This document shows, piece after piece, positions 1-9,645 of a stretch of DNA of 64,000 nt. The stretch is from Craspedostauros australis. Its lineage: Eukaryota; Bacillariophyta; Bacillariophyceae; Mastogloiales; Achnanthaceae. Within the stretch, counting starts at the first letter, position 1; every line of letters starts with the position of its first letter. Location: assembly GCA_026770025.1 (NCBI GenBank), contig JAMXDE010000045.1, positions 496,001 to 560,000 of the forward strand, in the 5' to 3' direction. The notes beneath the pieces were generated by a model. That model had not been told where the DNA came from. It saw only the letters and a program-made list of their open reading frames with translations, and ran no database searches. The position numbers and the translations under genes were made by a program.

Positions 1-20
1 TCACGATCATGCCAGCACGT

Positions 21-72
21 GTACTACCTCCAGGTCGCAGTTGATGCACTCACGATAACACTAGTTGTGGAG
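21..72. repeat. Left arm of a 52-bp inverted repeat
   Basis: Positions 21-72 match the reverse complement of 9591-9642 at 51 of 52 positions; the single mismatch is in the outer part (gtacTacc against gtacGacc). The two arms point at each other across about 9.5 kb. Outside the 52 bp the similarity fades quickly; only a short block (aattagagc, 129-137) recurs at a comparable distance inside the right arm. The right arm is the end of a dispersed repeat, so this may be the end of another inverted copy or one terminal repeat of a large element. Which of the two cannot be decided from this window. Confidence 0.85.
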
Positions 73-777
73 TTTTGGCCCCTTGTTGTCACTGGTTTGC
101 TTGCTTTTGGGAGAAACGGCGATTGGATAATTAGAGCTATTGTGTGTTTGCTCTCGCTGATCCGTCTTCTACGTCACAGGGAACGTATTCCACGTCATGA
201 GAAACGAGTCACAACAGAGGAAGAGACATCGTGTGACTCTTCCTCCGCAAGACAAGATGATGACTGCGCGCGGCGACAACAGAATGTGCCAGGCCAGGAC
301 AGCCAACAACACTCCACGTTGACCAGTCTCACAATGGAAACCAGCAACATCCAATCGTCTCGGAATACAACGAAGCGCATTGGCAATCTGTACGACGCAG
401 ACGACAGTGCTTCGCCAATCACCACAACATCGTCTTCACCTCGGCTGCCAATCCTGTGAATGATGCATGCACAGCTCAGCCAATCCACATTCTTGCCACT
501 GTTGCTGTTTCCATTTTTCTTCTCCGATAACATGCGGTGCGCACATGATCAACGTGGTACGGTATGCATCCTGCGCAACCGTGCAGCACGATCCTCCTGC
601 ATGAACGCCAAGGCGCAAGGGACGACATCAACACAACCGAAAGTACCAATCCAGCCACGAGTGTGAAGGAGCCTCGAAGCAAATACGAGCAATAGTAAAC
701 CGCTTGTCCAAATTCGAGAGGAAAGAAACAGCATTCCAGCAAACCACAACCAAGCAAAGATCACGTGGAAACCGAAG

Positions 778-3500
778 ATGCTCAACTTCAAGGCAGTTAC
801 CATCACGGCGATCTTGCTCGCCAAATGCAAGACGATCGATGCCATCCTTCGCGGCCATAGATTGATTGACCCAACCAACGAACTTCATGTTGCGATGCAG
901 GCAACCAGACTGCTGAAGGGCGACGGCGGTTTCATTCCAAAGAACGTCAAGGGTAACAAACAGACGGGAGCACCGTCCAACAATCCAAGCAGCAATCCCA
1001 GTGTGGCACCAACCAGTTCGCCTACCAGCTCTCCTACATTGGCACCAACTGCGTTGGCCTGAATAATGACGACAACACCGACTTCTACACCAACCTTGCC
1101 ACCAACTGGGGCACCAACTTCAAGGCCAACTGGGCGGCCAGTTGCCTTGCCGACCAGCAATCCAACCCTGAGGCCTACCTCATCACCGACTGACCAGCCA
1201 ACAGGCGGAGCAACCAGCATGCCGACATCAGGGCCTACATCTGCACCGACAACCATCTCGTTTGCATTTGATTCCAGCATCTCCGTGGCCTGCGAGCCAG
1301 ATGTTGCGCCGCCATGCTTTCTGCCGGAGGCATCCGAGCCAAAGACCATCATCTGCAATCCATCCAAGACATCGTACCGCAAGGCCGTCACTGCTGTTCG
1401 AAGCACACCAGGATTGCAGAATTACTTTGCATGCGCTGGCCTCTTGACCGAGGGGGATGCGCACAAGCTATTCAACCGATATGCGTCCAGCCCCTTGCTA
1501 GCTGAGGAGCTGAAGCTATTGTCCGCCGCCGGCACCACTCTGCTCACAGCTCTCGGTGGCGAGGACATCTACTACATGTGCCAGGACGCTGGGGCTCCAA
1601 GCTGTGCAGAGAAGTATCACTGTACCAGCGCCGACGGTTACAGTTTCATGACCATTGCCACCACTGCCTGCATTGGGTCTGGATCTTGCGACAGGATGGG
1701 ACGAAACACATTGGTCCTGGCTTCATCCTGTACCAGCAAAGGGGTATGCGCCGGCATGAACTCTCTTTATGTTTCCAATTGCTATGGTCCTCACCCAACA
1801 TACGGTGTCACCTTCATTGGTCAACTGGCCTGCACTGATTATCTTTCCTGCGTCCTTGCTGGCACATACTCCTACAGAGACGCCATCATACAAAGCGGCG
1901 CCTGCGTTGGACCCTACGCCTGTGCGAGCGTTGGCTACCGCGTTGAACAGTACGGGCCCAGCCGTTCCCAGAGCCACGTCAGAATTGGGTTCAACGCATG
2001 CCTTGGTGAATATGCATGCACCGCAGCACATGCGAGCGGTTACTACGACTGCACATGCACATCGTTGCCATCACCTGCGAAGATTCAGGGCAGCTTGAGC
2101 ATCGGCGACAATGCCTGCGCCGCAGCCTACGCTTGCCCGGGATTGGGATTCGGTGACTCAGTGACAACTGACATCATTGTGCCAGACTATGGCTGTGACA
2201 GCAGCGGCGCATGCTACGAATGCATGACAAAAACCAACTGCGACAGCGACGAAGTCTTCATTATCTACGATGCTGCCGTCGCCTGCCCCAAAGACGTCGA
2301 TGGCGACCCAACCAGTGAAAAGGGTCGATCAATTCTGCATCAACAAAGACCAACGCCCAACAGATTGCCCAACTTTCGCCCCCTTCTCCGCTGGCAAGCG
2401 ATACCCCAACGATGATTCCGACAGAGCAGCCATCCGATCTGTCAACTTTTGTTCCAACAAACTCCCCAACCATCAACAAGACCACCCTGCAGACCCTTTG
2501 CTTGAATGAGGCTGGGGAGGTTACTGCGGGCTTCACCTCCAGACAAGTCGTCCTCTGCGATGATGATGTGGGCACATGCGCACAATTCGTCAACAACAAC
2601 GAGTCTCTCCCAACGAACAAGGACAGGTTCGTGAAAAGCATCTTCGGATGCGATGACGACCAAGGCAGCCGGACGTCGCAGCAACAGGCGCAGGTACGAT
2701 TTGATCGCATCAAGAATGACCCCCAAGCAATCGCAGCCATCCTCACTGCTCTCGAAGGCGATGGCATCCTTCTCACTGCGAACGCCGCAAGCCTATCCAC
2801 GAGATGCGGTGCTGTGGGCGGGGCCTGCCGCTGAGGAACTCTCGGTTGGACTCTCAGGGGCGACATCATCATCACCCTGGACTCATGTGCAAGTGATAGT
2901 TCCTGCGAAGAGGTTTCGAAGGATGCCATCATCCTCAGCAGCTGTCTGGGACCAAAATCCTGCAAGAATCTTGGATCTTTTTCCAGCCCTCCCAGTGCCA
3001 CGGCCACCATTGGCTACCAGATCATCGGGCCAGCCGCATGAACCAGCACAAACAGCTGCGAGAATCTTGGGCAGAACATCTATGGTAACATCTGGACCCA
3101 ACACGCAGGATGAAATGGCGGGGACGGCTGCAAAGGCCTTGGAATTTGCGCCGACCAGTCTCCCAGTATCGCCACACCTACGCTTGCCAACATCGACGTG
3201 GGGATGAACGCTTGTGAGGGACAACGCGCTAGTCAGAATGTTCACGCTGACCCGTTCAAGACTCTCGGTTGTATCACCATCGGCAGTGGCACATGCTTGT
3301 CACAAGACAGCTGTAACGGTGTTGCAAACTCCAACTTGGCGGTTGATGATCTGGTCGTGGCGGCGAACACCTGCGCGGCTCCAAGCAACTGTCAGGACTG
3401 CATGGCGACAGACATGTGCAGCGGCTCTCCTGGCTGGACCTACACCATCGACAGCCCATCCAACGACTGCCCTGGACAAAATAACGATGCATGCTCTTGA
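778..3500 (+). pseudogene. Broken secreted P-T-repeat / Cys-rich surface protein
   Basis: The reading starts at 778 with a hydrophobic, signal-like N-terminus, passes into P-T-x repeats typical of diatom secreted proteins, and meets an in-frame TGA at 1060-1062. The same frame resumes at once (ATG 1066) with more P-T repeats and a Cys-rich domain built from C-x5-C-x3-G units (about 1270-2270). The frame then changes between about 2270 and 2412. A second P-T segment and Cys-rich unit follow in another frame to a final stop at 3498-3500, interrupted by TGA at 2832, 3039 and 3111. The TGAs at 3039 and 3111 stand exactly where the repeat has its first Cys. The intact paralogue lies at 11578-13785. 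The likely role was an extracellular wall or adhesive protein. I call it a pseudogene because of the four stops and the frame change; an unrecognised intron could explain the frame change but not all stops. Confidence 0.6.
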
Positions 3501-4186
3501 AAAATGAAATGGCTGACCGCACTCTCAGGGCGCGAACAGGAGTGGGAGTACAAACATCACAACGTATCCACATGTACGCCCATGCTCATACGGTCGCATC
3601 TTCCGCAGCGGCAAGACAGCATGGATGCGATCCATATTCAGAACGAATGGCTCAACTCAACTCCATCGTTGCATATGGCACGATGATCGAAGAATAGAAT
3701 ACATGTTACAATACAGTCATGGAACAATCGTTTGCATCCTGTGCTGTGCTGCGCCTTGCCAGTTGTGCATTCTCGTACTTCCATGTGCTAGTATAGCATG
3801 ATATGGTACCTTTGCCCATGACTTCAAGGGAGCATATCCGAAGATGAACCACACAACTTGACTACAGTTTCAACCACTCCGTCCAGACATCCATACGAGT
3901 GCACTTGCGTTCTTGTCGTACAACTCGTCGAGTATTCTAAACTTGTCTTGTTCGAGGCCAGCTCAGCGAGGAAACGTTATGTGCGAACTAAAACGAAGAC
4001 TCGGTGATGCCACGTTTGGTTACCCAGAACGTCTGTATCTGCAGAAGGGGGCATCCTGCGTGTTCGTCTTCAGCACGCAGACGACGGAATAGCTCATCGA
4101 ATGTAACATATTATAGGAGCTGCACTAGCACATCACAACATAGCATAGTATAGCATATGAGCATGGTATGGTGTGGATTCGTTGCG
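3501..4186. other. Gene-free interval after the broken P-T gene
   Basis: No convincing coding frame or RNA gene is visible. The stretch is ordinary mixed sequence with short TAGTATAGC-like repeats near 4100-4160. Any 3' UTR of the broken gene would lie at its left end. Confidence 0.5.
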
Positions 4187-4211
4187 CTCTACTCTACTCT
4201 ACTCTACTCTA
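4187..4211. repeat. Pentanucleotide microsatellite (CTCTA)5
   Basis: Five perfect tandem copies of CTCTA. It is one of several five-base microsatellites around the transposase-like ORFs of this window. Confidence 0.9.
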
Positions 4212-4680
4212 CCAATACATGACGATTGTGCTAGTGGCAGCGCCGTCGGCAGGGCACGAGCAGAGATGAATGATCAGAGGATGCATCGTTGGTGCTCCAG
4301 TGACGAGTACAGACGCTTGGACTTGATGGCAGCAACGATCGCGAGGGTTGCACATGTGTGATGAAGAGAAAGCGGAATACTGGCATGGCACGATGTGGTA
4401 CAGATGTACGAGTGCGGTACCAACCAAGAGGAGGCTTTGCCATTCGATTGGTTTGTGCGACACACACCGATTGTGCTGGCGCTCCGATCGACGCAGTTGA
4501 GGCCTTGGAGCGTTTTTGTGTGTGGTTCGGATGGAAATTTTCCGACCAGAACGGCACAACACAACGTGCCGGCTCCACGACGCGATGGCTCCACGACGCA
4601 CACCATTCACGACACAAAAATACGGTCCGCGTCACACAATTCACACCACTCGTCACAAAACACAAAACAAACATCACACA

Positions 4681-4740
4681 CCACACCACACCACACCACA
4701 CCACACCACACCACACCACACCACACCACACCACACCACA
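4681..4740. repeat. Pentanucleotide microsatellite (CCACA)12
   Basis: Twelve perfect CCACA units, with degenerate CACA-rich flanks on both sides (about 4670-4760). It lies about 110 bp beyond the 3' end of the minus-strand mariner-like transposase. The ORFs read through it on both strands are repeat artefacts. Confidence 0.95.
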
Positions 4741-4852
4741 CACCACACATCACACATCACAATCCTCCATGCCATCAAACAGACGATGTGCACACAGGCA
4801 CTCCAATCACAGGTGTGCCTATAACATATAATACTACTACTTTGATTTGCAG

Positions 4853-7399
4853 CTACATCTCTGCTGTGTTGGTATCCTGCTCTGCTTTGCTGTGATGCTC
4901 GTCCTTGCCAACGAACATGGCCACTTCGAATGTGTTCATGGTGGGTGCTGCTTTGGCTTTGCTGTTGTTGTTGCAAGGCTCAATGATGTCGGCTTTGCTC
5001 TTGCTGGGTTGCTTCTTTCTCTTCTCGTCTTTCTTCTGTTGCTCAGCCTCCTCGTTGGCTCTGGTTGTCGCAACGATTTGCTTCTCCAGCAACGGAATGA
5101 GGCTGCTGGTTGTTGGCAGATTCGTTTTCAGGCACTGCAGTCCACTGACAGCCATCACCTTGAGCGCATCATCGTACATACCTTTGATGTCGGGCTTGGC
5201 GTATTTGAAGTCAGCTGATTTGCCTTTGTTGTCTGTTGCAGTTGGTTTGTTGGTGGTCGCGCGGGTAGCCTCATCCTCCTCCAACACGAAGTCCGTGTGA
5301 GACACGGTAACGCCGATCTTGTTGCCCTCTTTGTCGAATTCCGTGGACGTTTGTTTCCGCACATTCATGTGCAGTCCCTTGCGCTCCGTCACAAATTCGT
5401 CACCTCCTTTTGCAGCACAAATTGCGTAGGCAATCTGATGGTGGCGAACATACGCGCTAGCCACCTTGTCCAGCTTGAATTGTTTCCAACAGGTTCCACA
5501 AGCATTCCACAATGCCTCAGTGGTAAGCAATCGGCTTCCATGGTGCTCACCTTGATATGCTGACACGTGTTTTGACATCGCTGGGAATATCGCATCGTCT
5601 TTCACATTCGTGATGGGAGAATTTGGTGGTTGCAGTCGTAAGTGCCATCCGCGACTGTCGAACTCCTTGTTGATGAATCTAAGTAGCTCCGTGTCTCTGT
5701 GTGGCCCTGCGCCATCCATCTGGTACCGAATCACCACGTTCTTTCCGGTTTCGGCCTTGATTTTGCTGGCGAGCGAATCCAGTGCGGGGAGTTCTTTTTC
5801 GCGGAAGAATTTCTTGAGGCTGTACTTCGGCTTGGGCTTAACACGATGACCATCTGTTTCCTTGCTGCCCGTGATTTCCAGTGGTTGGAAGTACAGTTCA
5901 CCCTTCTTGCGAGAGATTTTCTCGGGATCAGGAAGGTGCTTGTACTTGGTCGGCGAGACCCAAGTTCGCTTGTACGTGGTCTTCTGCGCTCGGACCATGC
6001 GCCCAACACGTTCGAAGTTCACCTTATACGCCTTTCCTCCTTTCGCAAAACAGTTATTTGTTGGGGCAAATGCTGTTGATGCAATTGCCATGGTCTTGTC
6101 AATGTGACACTTGTGATGCACAGTCTGCTTCACAGGCTTAACTCCCATCTGGGGCACATGTTTCAGATGCATGCGAGCGACAATGGAGTAGAACCACTTT
6201 TCGTCCATGTGGACAAGGACAACTTGCGTATTCTCAAACAGCTCAGCTGATTCCCAGAACACACAGAAGTCCTGAGCCCAGATGTCGCGCTTTGCTGTAG
6301 TGGTGCCATTGATCAGAGGGAGTATTGTTGTAGAACGGTACTCACTGCCTTCCAATCCCATGACGAATTTGCGAATACACTTCGGACCAACGACTTGCGG
6401 GTTTCCGCTGCCTGCCAGTTTCCATGCAATTCTGTCCCACGAGATTGCGCCATTGCACCGTCGCAACACATCCTGGAGCTCAAATTGCAGGAAGGGACCA
6501 CGCTCCAACCACAAATCAGCCAGCGCTTTTGCGGATGCCAGCTCTTCCAGCGAAGCAGAGGCATAGGCAGAAGCAATTTCGTCGTTCTTGAACTGTTGCT
6601 CTGGATGTCGAAGACGTAGTTGTTTCTCAAAGGCTGCGCGCTGCGTGAAGTACTGTCGTTGCTTGATGGGGCAGGTGAAGATGCTGCTGCCTGCGTCACT
6701 TCGCTTCTTGCATTCGAGCGTCTCCGTTTGGAATTTCACAATGTTGCGCCCCACTGTGGTGCGGTTGATACCCCATGCATGGGCGATCAACTCTGCATGT
6801 TCAGGAATCCCACCCAAATTGAAATAGAGAACAGTGTAGTTCCGATTGTCTTCTTTGTCAAGGCGCTTGCTAGGATTACCAGGCTTAGCAATACTATGCC
6901 CTCCATCCTTTCGCAACCATCCTTTTGTTTTCGCGCCTTTCTTCATCTGGTTCGTGAGCTGGGCGATTGCTGTTGCTTTCTGACGCCGCGAGACCTCGAG
7001 AAAAGCGGCGATTTTGGCTTCTTGCGATTCTGTGGTAGTTGGGGATGGTGTGGGGGGCTTAGCCTTGTTGTTGACACGCGTGGCAGCGACGGAGTGATGC
7101 TGGGGAGAAAGGAGGGAAGGCTTAGCAAGGCCTCCAGCAGTGCGAGTCCGTGCGAAGGTAGCGAGGCTGTGTGGTGTGCACAGATCCTCGCGAACAACAT
7201 ACATTCGGCTCTGCCCCATCACTGGGGTCACCATGACCATTGCCACCTCTCCTGGTGCAAGAGGCCCATTGCGTTTGACTGTAGCGCCGTCCGTGGTCTG
7301 CTTCATTGCAAAATCAACATGACATACGCCCAGGTCATGGACCCTGCCGCTTGAGCTCTGGTGGGATGCCACCTTCACACAGTCACCAGCGCGCAGCAT
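4853..7399 (-). CDS. Mariner-like (Tc1/mariner superfamily) DDE transposase
   Basis: This 848-residue open frame carries a DDE/D catalytic core like that of plant-type mariner elements. The first Asp is in HMDEKWF (D399). The second is in QMDGAGPH (D562). The third is in the block QPPNSPITNVKDD (D601 or D602), giving 38 or 39 residues between the last two acids, as in the DD39D group. The usual SPDLN is SPITN here. A helix-turn-helix-like segment (NRTTVGRNIVKF, about residues 210-221) precedes the core. The C-terminus is Lys-rich and disordered. The protein should cut and paste an element with TA target duplications, but I found no clear terminal inverted repeats around it, so the element limits are unknown. 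The frame is open over its full length, so it may be functional or only recently silenced. The start is the first ATG of the frame; internal starts are possible. Confidence 0.85.
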   Translation of the reverse strand: MLRAGDCVKVASHQSSSGRVHDLGVCHVDFAMKQTTDGATVKRNGPLAPGEVAMVMVTPVMGQSRMYVVREDLCTPHSLATFARTRTAGGLAKPSLLSPQHHSVAATRVNNKAKPPTPSPTTTESQEAKIAAFLEVSRRQKATAIAQLTNQMKKGAKTKGWLRKDGGHSIAKPGNPSKRLDKEDNRNYTVLYFNLGGIPEHAELIAHAWGINRTTVGRNIVKFQTETLECKKRSDAGSSIFTCPIKQRQYFTQRAAFEKQLRLRHPEQQFKNDEIASAYASASLEELASAKALADLWLERGPFLQFELQDVLRRCNGAISWDRIAWKLAGSGNPQVVGPKCIRKFVMGLEGSEYRSTTILPLINGTTTAKRDIWAQDFCVFWESAELFENTQVVLVHMDEKWFYSIVARMHLKHVPQMGVKPVKQTVHHKCHIDKTMAIASTAFAPTNNCFAKGGKAYKVNFERVGRMVRAQKTTYKRTWVSPTKYKHLPDPEKISRKKGELYFQPLEITGSKETDGHRVKPKPKYSLKKFFREKELPALDSLASKIKAETGKNVVIRYQMDGAGPHRDTELLRFINKEFDSRGWHLRLQPPNSPITNVKDDAIFPAMSKHVSAYQGEHHGSRLLTTEALWNACGTCWKQFKLDKVASAYVRHHQIAYAICAAKGGDEFVTERKGLHMNVRKQTSTEFDKEGNKIGVTVSHTDFVLEEDEATRATTNKPTATDNKGKSADFKYAKPDIKGMYDDALKVMAVSGLQCLKTNLPTTSSLIPLLEKQIVATTRANEEAEQQKKDEKRKKQPSKSKADIIEPCNNNSKAKAAPTMNTFEVAMFVGKDEHHSKAEQDTNTAEM

Positions 7400-7508
7400 G
7401 CTTGCGAGGTGAAGAGTTCAGTGGTTGCGGGATGATACAACTACGTCCAATGTTGGTGAAGGTTGATAGAACTGTGTTATTGTGTGTGCTTGTTTGAAGT
7501 GATGGTTT

Positions 7509-7730
7509 ACAAAGTTAAGTTTGTTGAGATTATGAGCTCATCAATAAGAGCTCATCATCTTCCTGTTTTCTACTTCTTGGCTCCACTAATGGTGCTATTC
7601 ACCATTGTCCATCGTGTTGTAACCATGCCAAACTTCTGGTTACTCTTGCTAATTAGTGTATCTGTGTCCAAACATGTGCAATGACACATGTTTGGAGGTC
7701 TAATAGAGTCTCTTTGATCCTCTTGGATCA
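7509..7730. repeat. Cluster of perfect short hairpins upstream of the mariner-like gene
   Basis: Six perfect inverted repeats follow each other in 222 bp: ACAAA/TTTGT (7509-7524), ATGAGCTC/GAGCTCAT (7532-7555), AATGGTG/CACCATT (7588-7606), GTAACCA/TGGTTAC (7619-7643), TCCAAACATGTG/CACATGTTTGGA (7667-7696, a 12-bp stem with a 6-nt loop) and TGATCC/GGATCA (7715-7730). Loops are 4-11 nt. The region lies 110-330 bp upstream of the minus-strand transposase start. It could be a transposase-binding or end region, a structured RNA, or a small foldback element. Confidence 0.7.
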
Positions 7731-8747
7731 TCTTCCTAATTTTGTCTTGGGTCTGAAACCCGCATCACATTTTCCGAATTCTATCGAGTAGTTTTCTTGG
7801 ATCTTTCGAAACGAAGTGTGACTGACACAAAGGACTCAAAACTCGAACAACGATTGGATTGATTCAGCACACATGGTCTAACAACAAGGGAACTCATGGT
7901 GAATACTAGCTGTGTGTCAATAGAGGTTGCAAGCTGATTGTACGAGATTGGCTGGTCGCGACGCACACCAGGCACACAAGGAGAACAGCACAGCACAGCA
8001 CAGCACAGCACAGCACAGCACAGCACAGCACCAGTCATTGACGCGCAGCACGGCGCAGCGCACCACAGAACGGCATGAACAACACAGGAGGATGGTCACA
8101 AGGTGCCTTGTACCATCCACTCTTTCCTTTGTGGGAAGGTCACAGTCATTCTACATTCTGTGTAAGCTATGACTACAAGCAGCAGAGAATCAACAGCAGC
8201 TCGTCGCAGATGCGCAATGTTTCCGTTGTCCATTTTGTGAGGAGGATTTTGTGCCTTCGCTGTGTCGTTGTGGAATGGAGGTGCAATTCGGGACTCGCAA
8301 AGTGTTCTCATTGATGGGCGCATTTGGTAGAATTGTGATTAATCTCCATGGCCCCCAACAGCAAAAACTGTTTGAGAACACCAAACACAACACAACAACA
8401 CGACAATGGAGAAACACAACAAAACTCCACAAGCGCTGTCGAATGGCATCGACGGCACTGCCACAACCAGCGGTCCAGTGCAAGATCTGAGGGCATAGGC
8501 GGAACCGCCATGGAAAGTTTGGTGGATGAGCGAGAGCGGGATGTCATCTTGGCTTATTTGGGGCCGTGGCAGGCCCACGCGCACACGGCACGATTCGGAG
8601 GAAAATATGCTCATTGGATATGGTCTCTGCCTGGAATGCACAGGCCATTCCAACGACCATGGATGGGCAAGACGTATCCAAGAGGATACGGTGAAGATGC
8701 ACACGAAGTTTGAGGGTCGGGGGTGGCCTGGAAGGTGCCCTCCGCAA
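7731..8747. other. Gene-free interval between the hairpin cluster and the dispersed repeat
   Basis: No frame here resembles a known protein. The interval contains the (CAGCA)9 microsatellite and CA-rich sequence (about 8380-8430). Several short ORFs overlap in different frames without any domain signal. Confidence 0.5.
7986..8030. repeat. Pentanucleotide microsatellite (CAGCA)9
   Basis: Nine perfect CAGCA units. With (CCACA)12 at 4681 it brackets the mariner-like gene and its hairpin cluster. Confidence 0.95.
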
Positions 8748-9645
8748 GAAACAAGTGGCGGGCAAGAGTTTTTTGGCGGGTGGCGGCGGACACATCACGT
8801 GACTTCGCTGGTGATGGGTGCCATTGAAAAGTCACCCATATCGCCAAACCACCCATTCAAGATGTGTTAGGAATCAACTCAAGATGGCCATGGCGAAGTA
8901 TCCTGCGCAGATACGGTCTGGAAGAGGCTGCAGCCTGGGATGCACACGAAAGGGATTTTTTTGGGTGTCGGAAAAACATCATGACGGCATCATCACATGG
9001 AGGTGCACCTTTGGAGGTATGAGCGCCCCACCCATTCTGAACACATCAGTGTGTCGCCAGAGAATGTGGGAACGCATGAGGGGCATGTGAAGGAGCTGCA
9101 AGGATCGTATCGACGAGATACGGATCCAAATCCGAACGGCATCCGTGTCGGAATCGGGTGTTCGAAAATTCTGCGTTTCAGTGCAGGGACAGTTTGGAGT
9201 ATGAGATGCGGCTATCTGCGCAGGATCTTCATGGAGTGGATAGATGGGGGGTATCCGGAGCCAGTGTGGTGCGCAGATTGTGAAAATGCCAGGGATGATA
9301 ATGATGATCATGGGTGCTGAAGGTAGGGCAGCATGGTGCCATCGAGAATTTTTTGCACCCACCACCTGACAGACAGCAAGCCAAAACGACATTAAAAATA
9401 AAGTTCATACAAATTTAACTAAGATATTCAGAATAAACGATAGCCAAGCGTCCGAATGAACTGTCTAGTTTTAATTTTAAATGGTGCGTTGTTGAGATAT
9501 AACATCATAAGCAGTTGTTTGGATGGTTTTGGGTGTGCTCTAATTTAGTCTACTTTATCACGACTCATCACGAGTAAAACTCAAAAAACACTCCACAACT
9601 AGTGTTATCGTGAGTGCATCAACTGCGACCTGGAGGTCGTACTCC
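8748..9645 (+). repeat. Dispersed ~900-bp repeat, copy 1
   Basis: This segment aligns along its whole length with 52668-53530. Shared landmarks in the same order are CGCCAAaCCACCCAT (8848 and 52767), CCCACCCATTCTGaA-like sequence (9028 and 52948), a GAGATACGGATCCAA-like block (9115 and 53035), GGTCAtGGGTGCTGA-like sequence before a TGA (9306 and 53215), and TTAAAAATAAAGTT followed by AATTTTAAC-like sequence (9392 and 53300). Its right end contains the 52-bp inverted-repeat arm. Reading frames are not conserved between the copies, so it is probably a non-coding or long-dead element. Confidence 0.75.
9591..9642. repeat. Right arm of the 52-bp inverted repeat
   Basis: This is the reverse complement of 21-72 with one mismatch. 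It lies at the right end of dispersed-repeat copy 1 and includes a near-perfect palindrome CGACCT-GG-AGGTCG (9626-9639), one arm of which is altered in the left copy. Confidence 0.85.

Noticed and set aside
19-459. ORF of 146 codons at the window start with a hydrophobic N-terminus
   Set aside because: Its first codons are the 52-bp inverted-repeat arm, and competing frames on the other strand are equally open; no domain.
885-1406. Minus-strand ORF rich in VG repeats opposite the first P-T gene
   Set aside because: It is the complement of P-T codons (ACC/CCA repeats read as VG); no independent domain. The same applies to 11724-12344 and 12348-13217.
4231-4746. Minus-strand ORF ending in Cys/Val/Val/Trp repeats
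   Set aside because: It is translation of the (CCACA)12 microsatellite.
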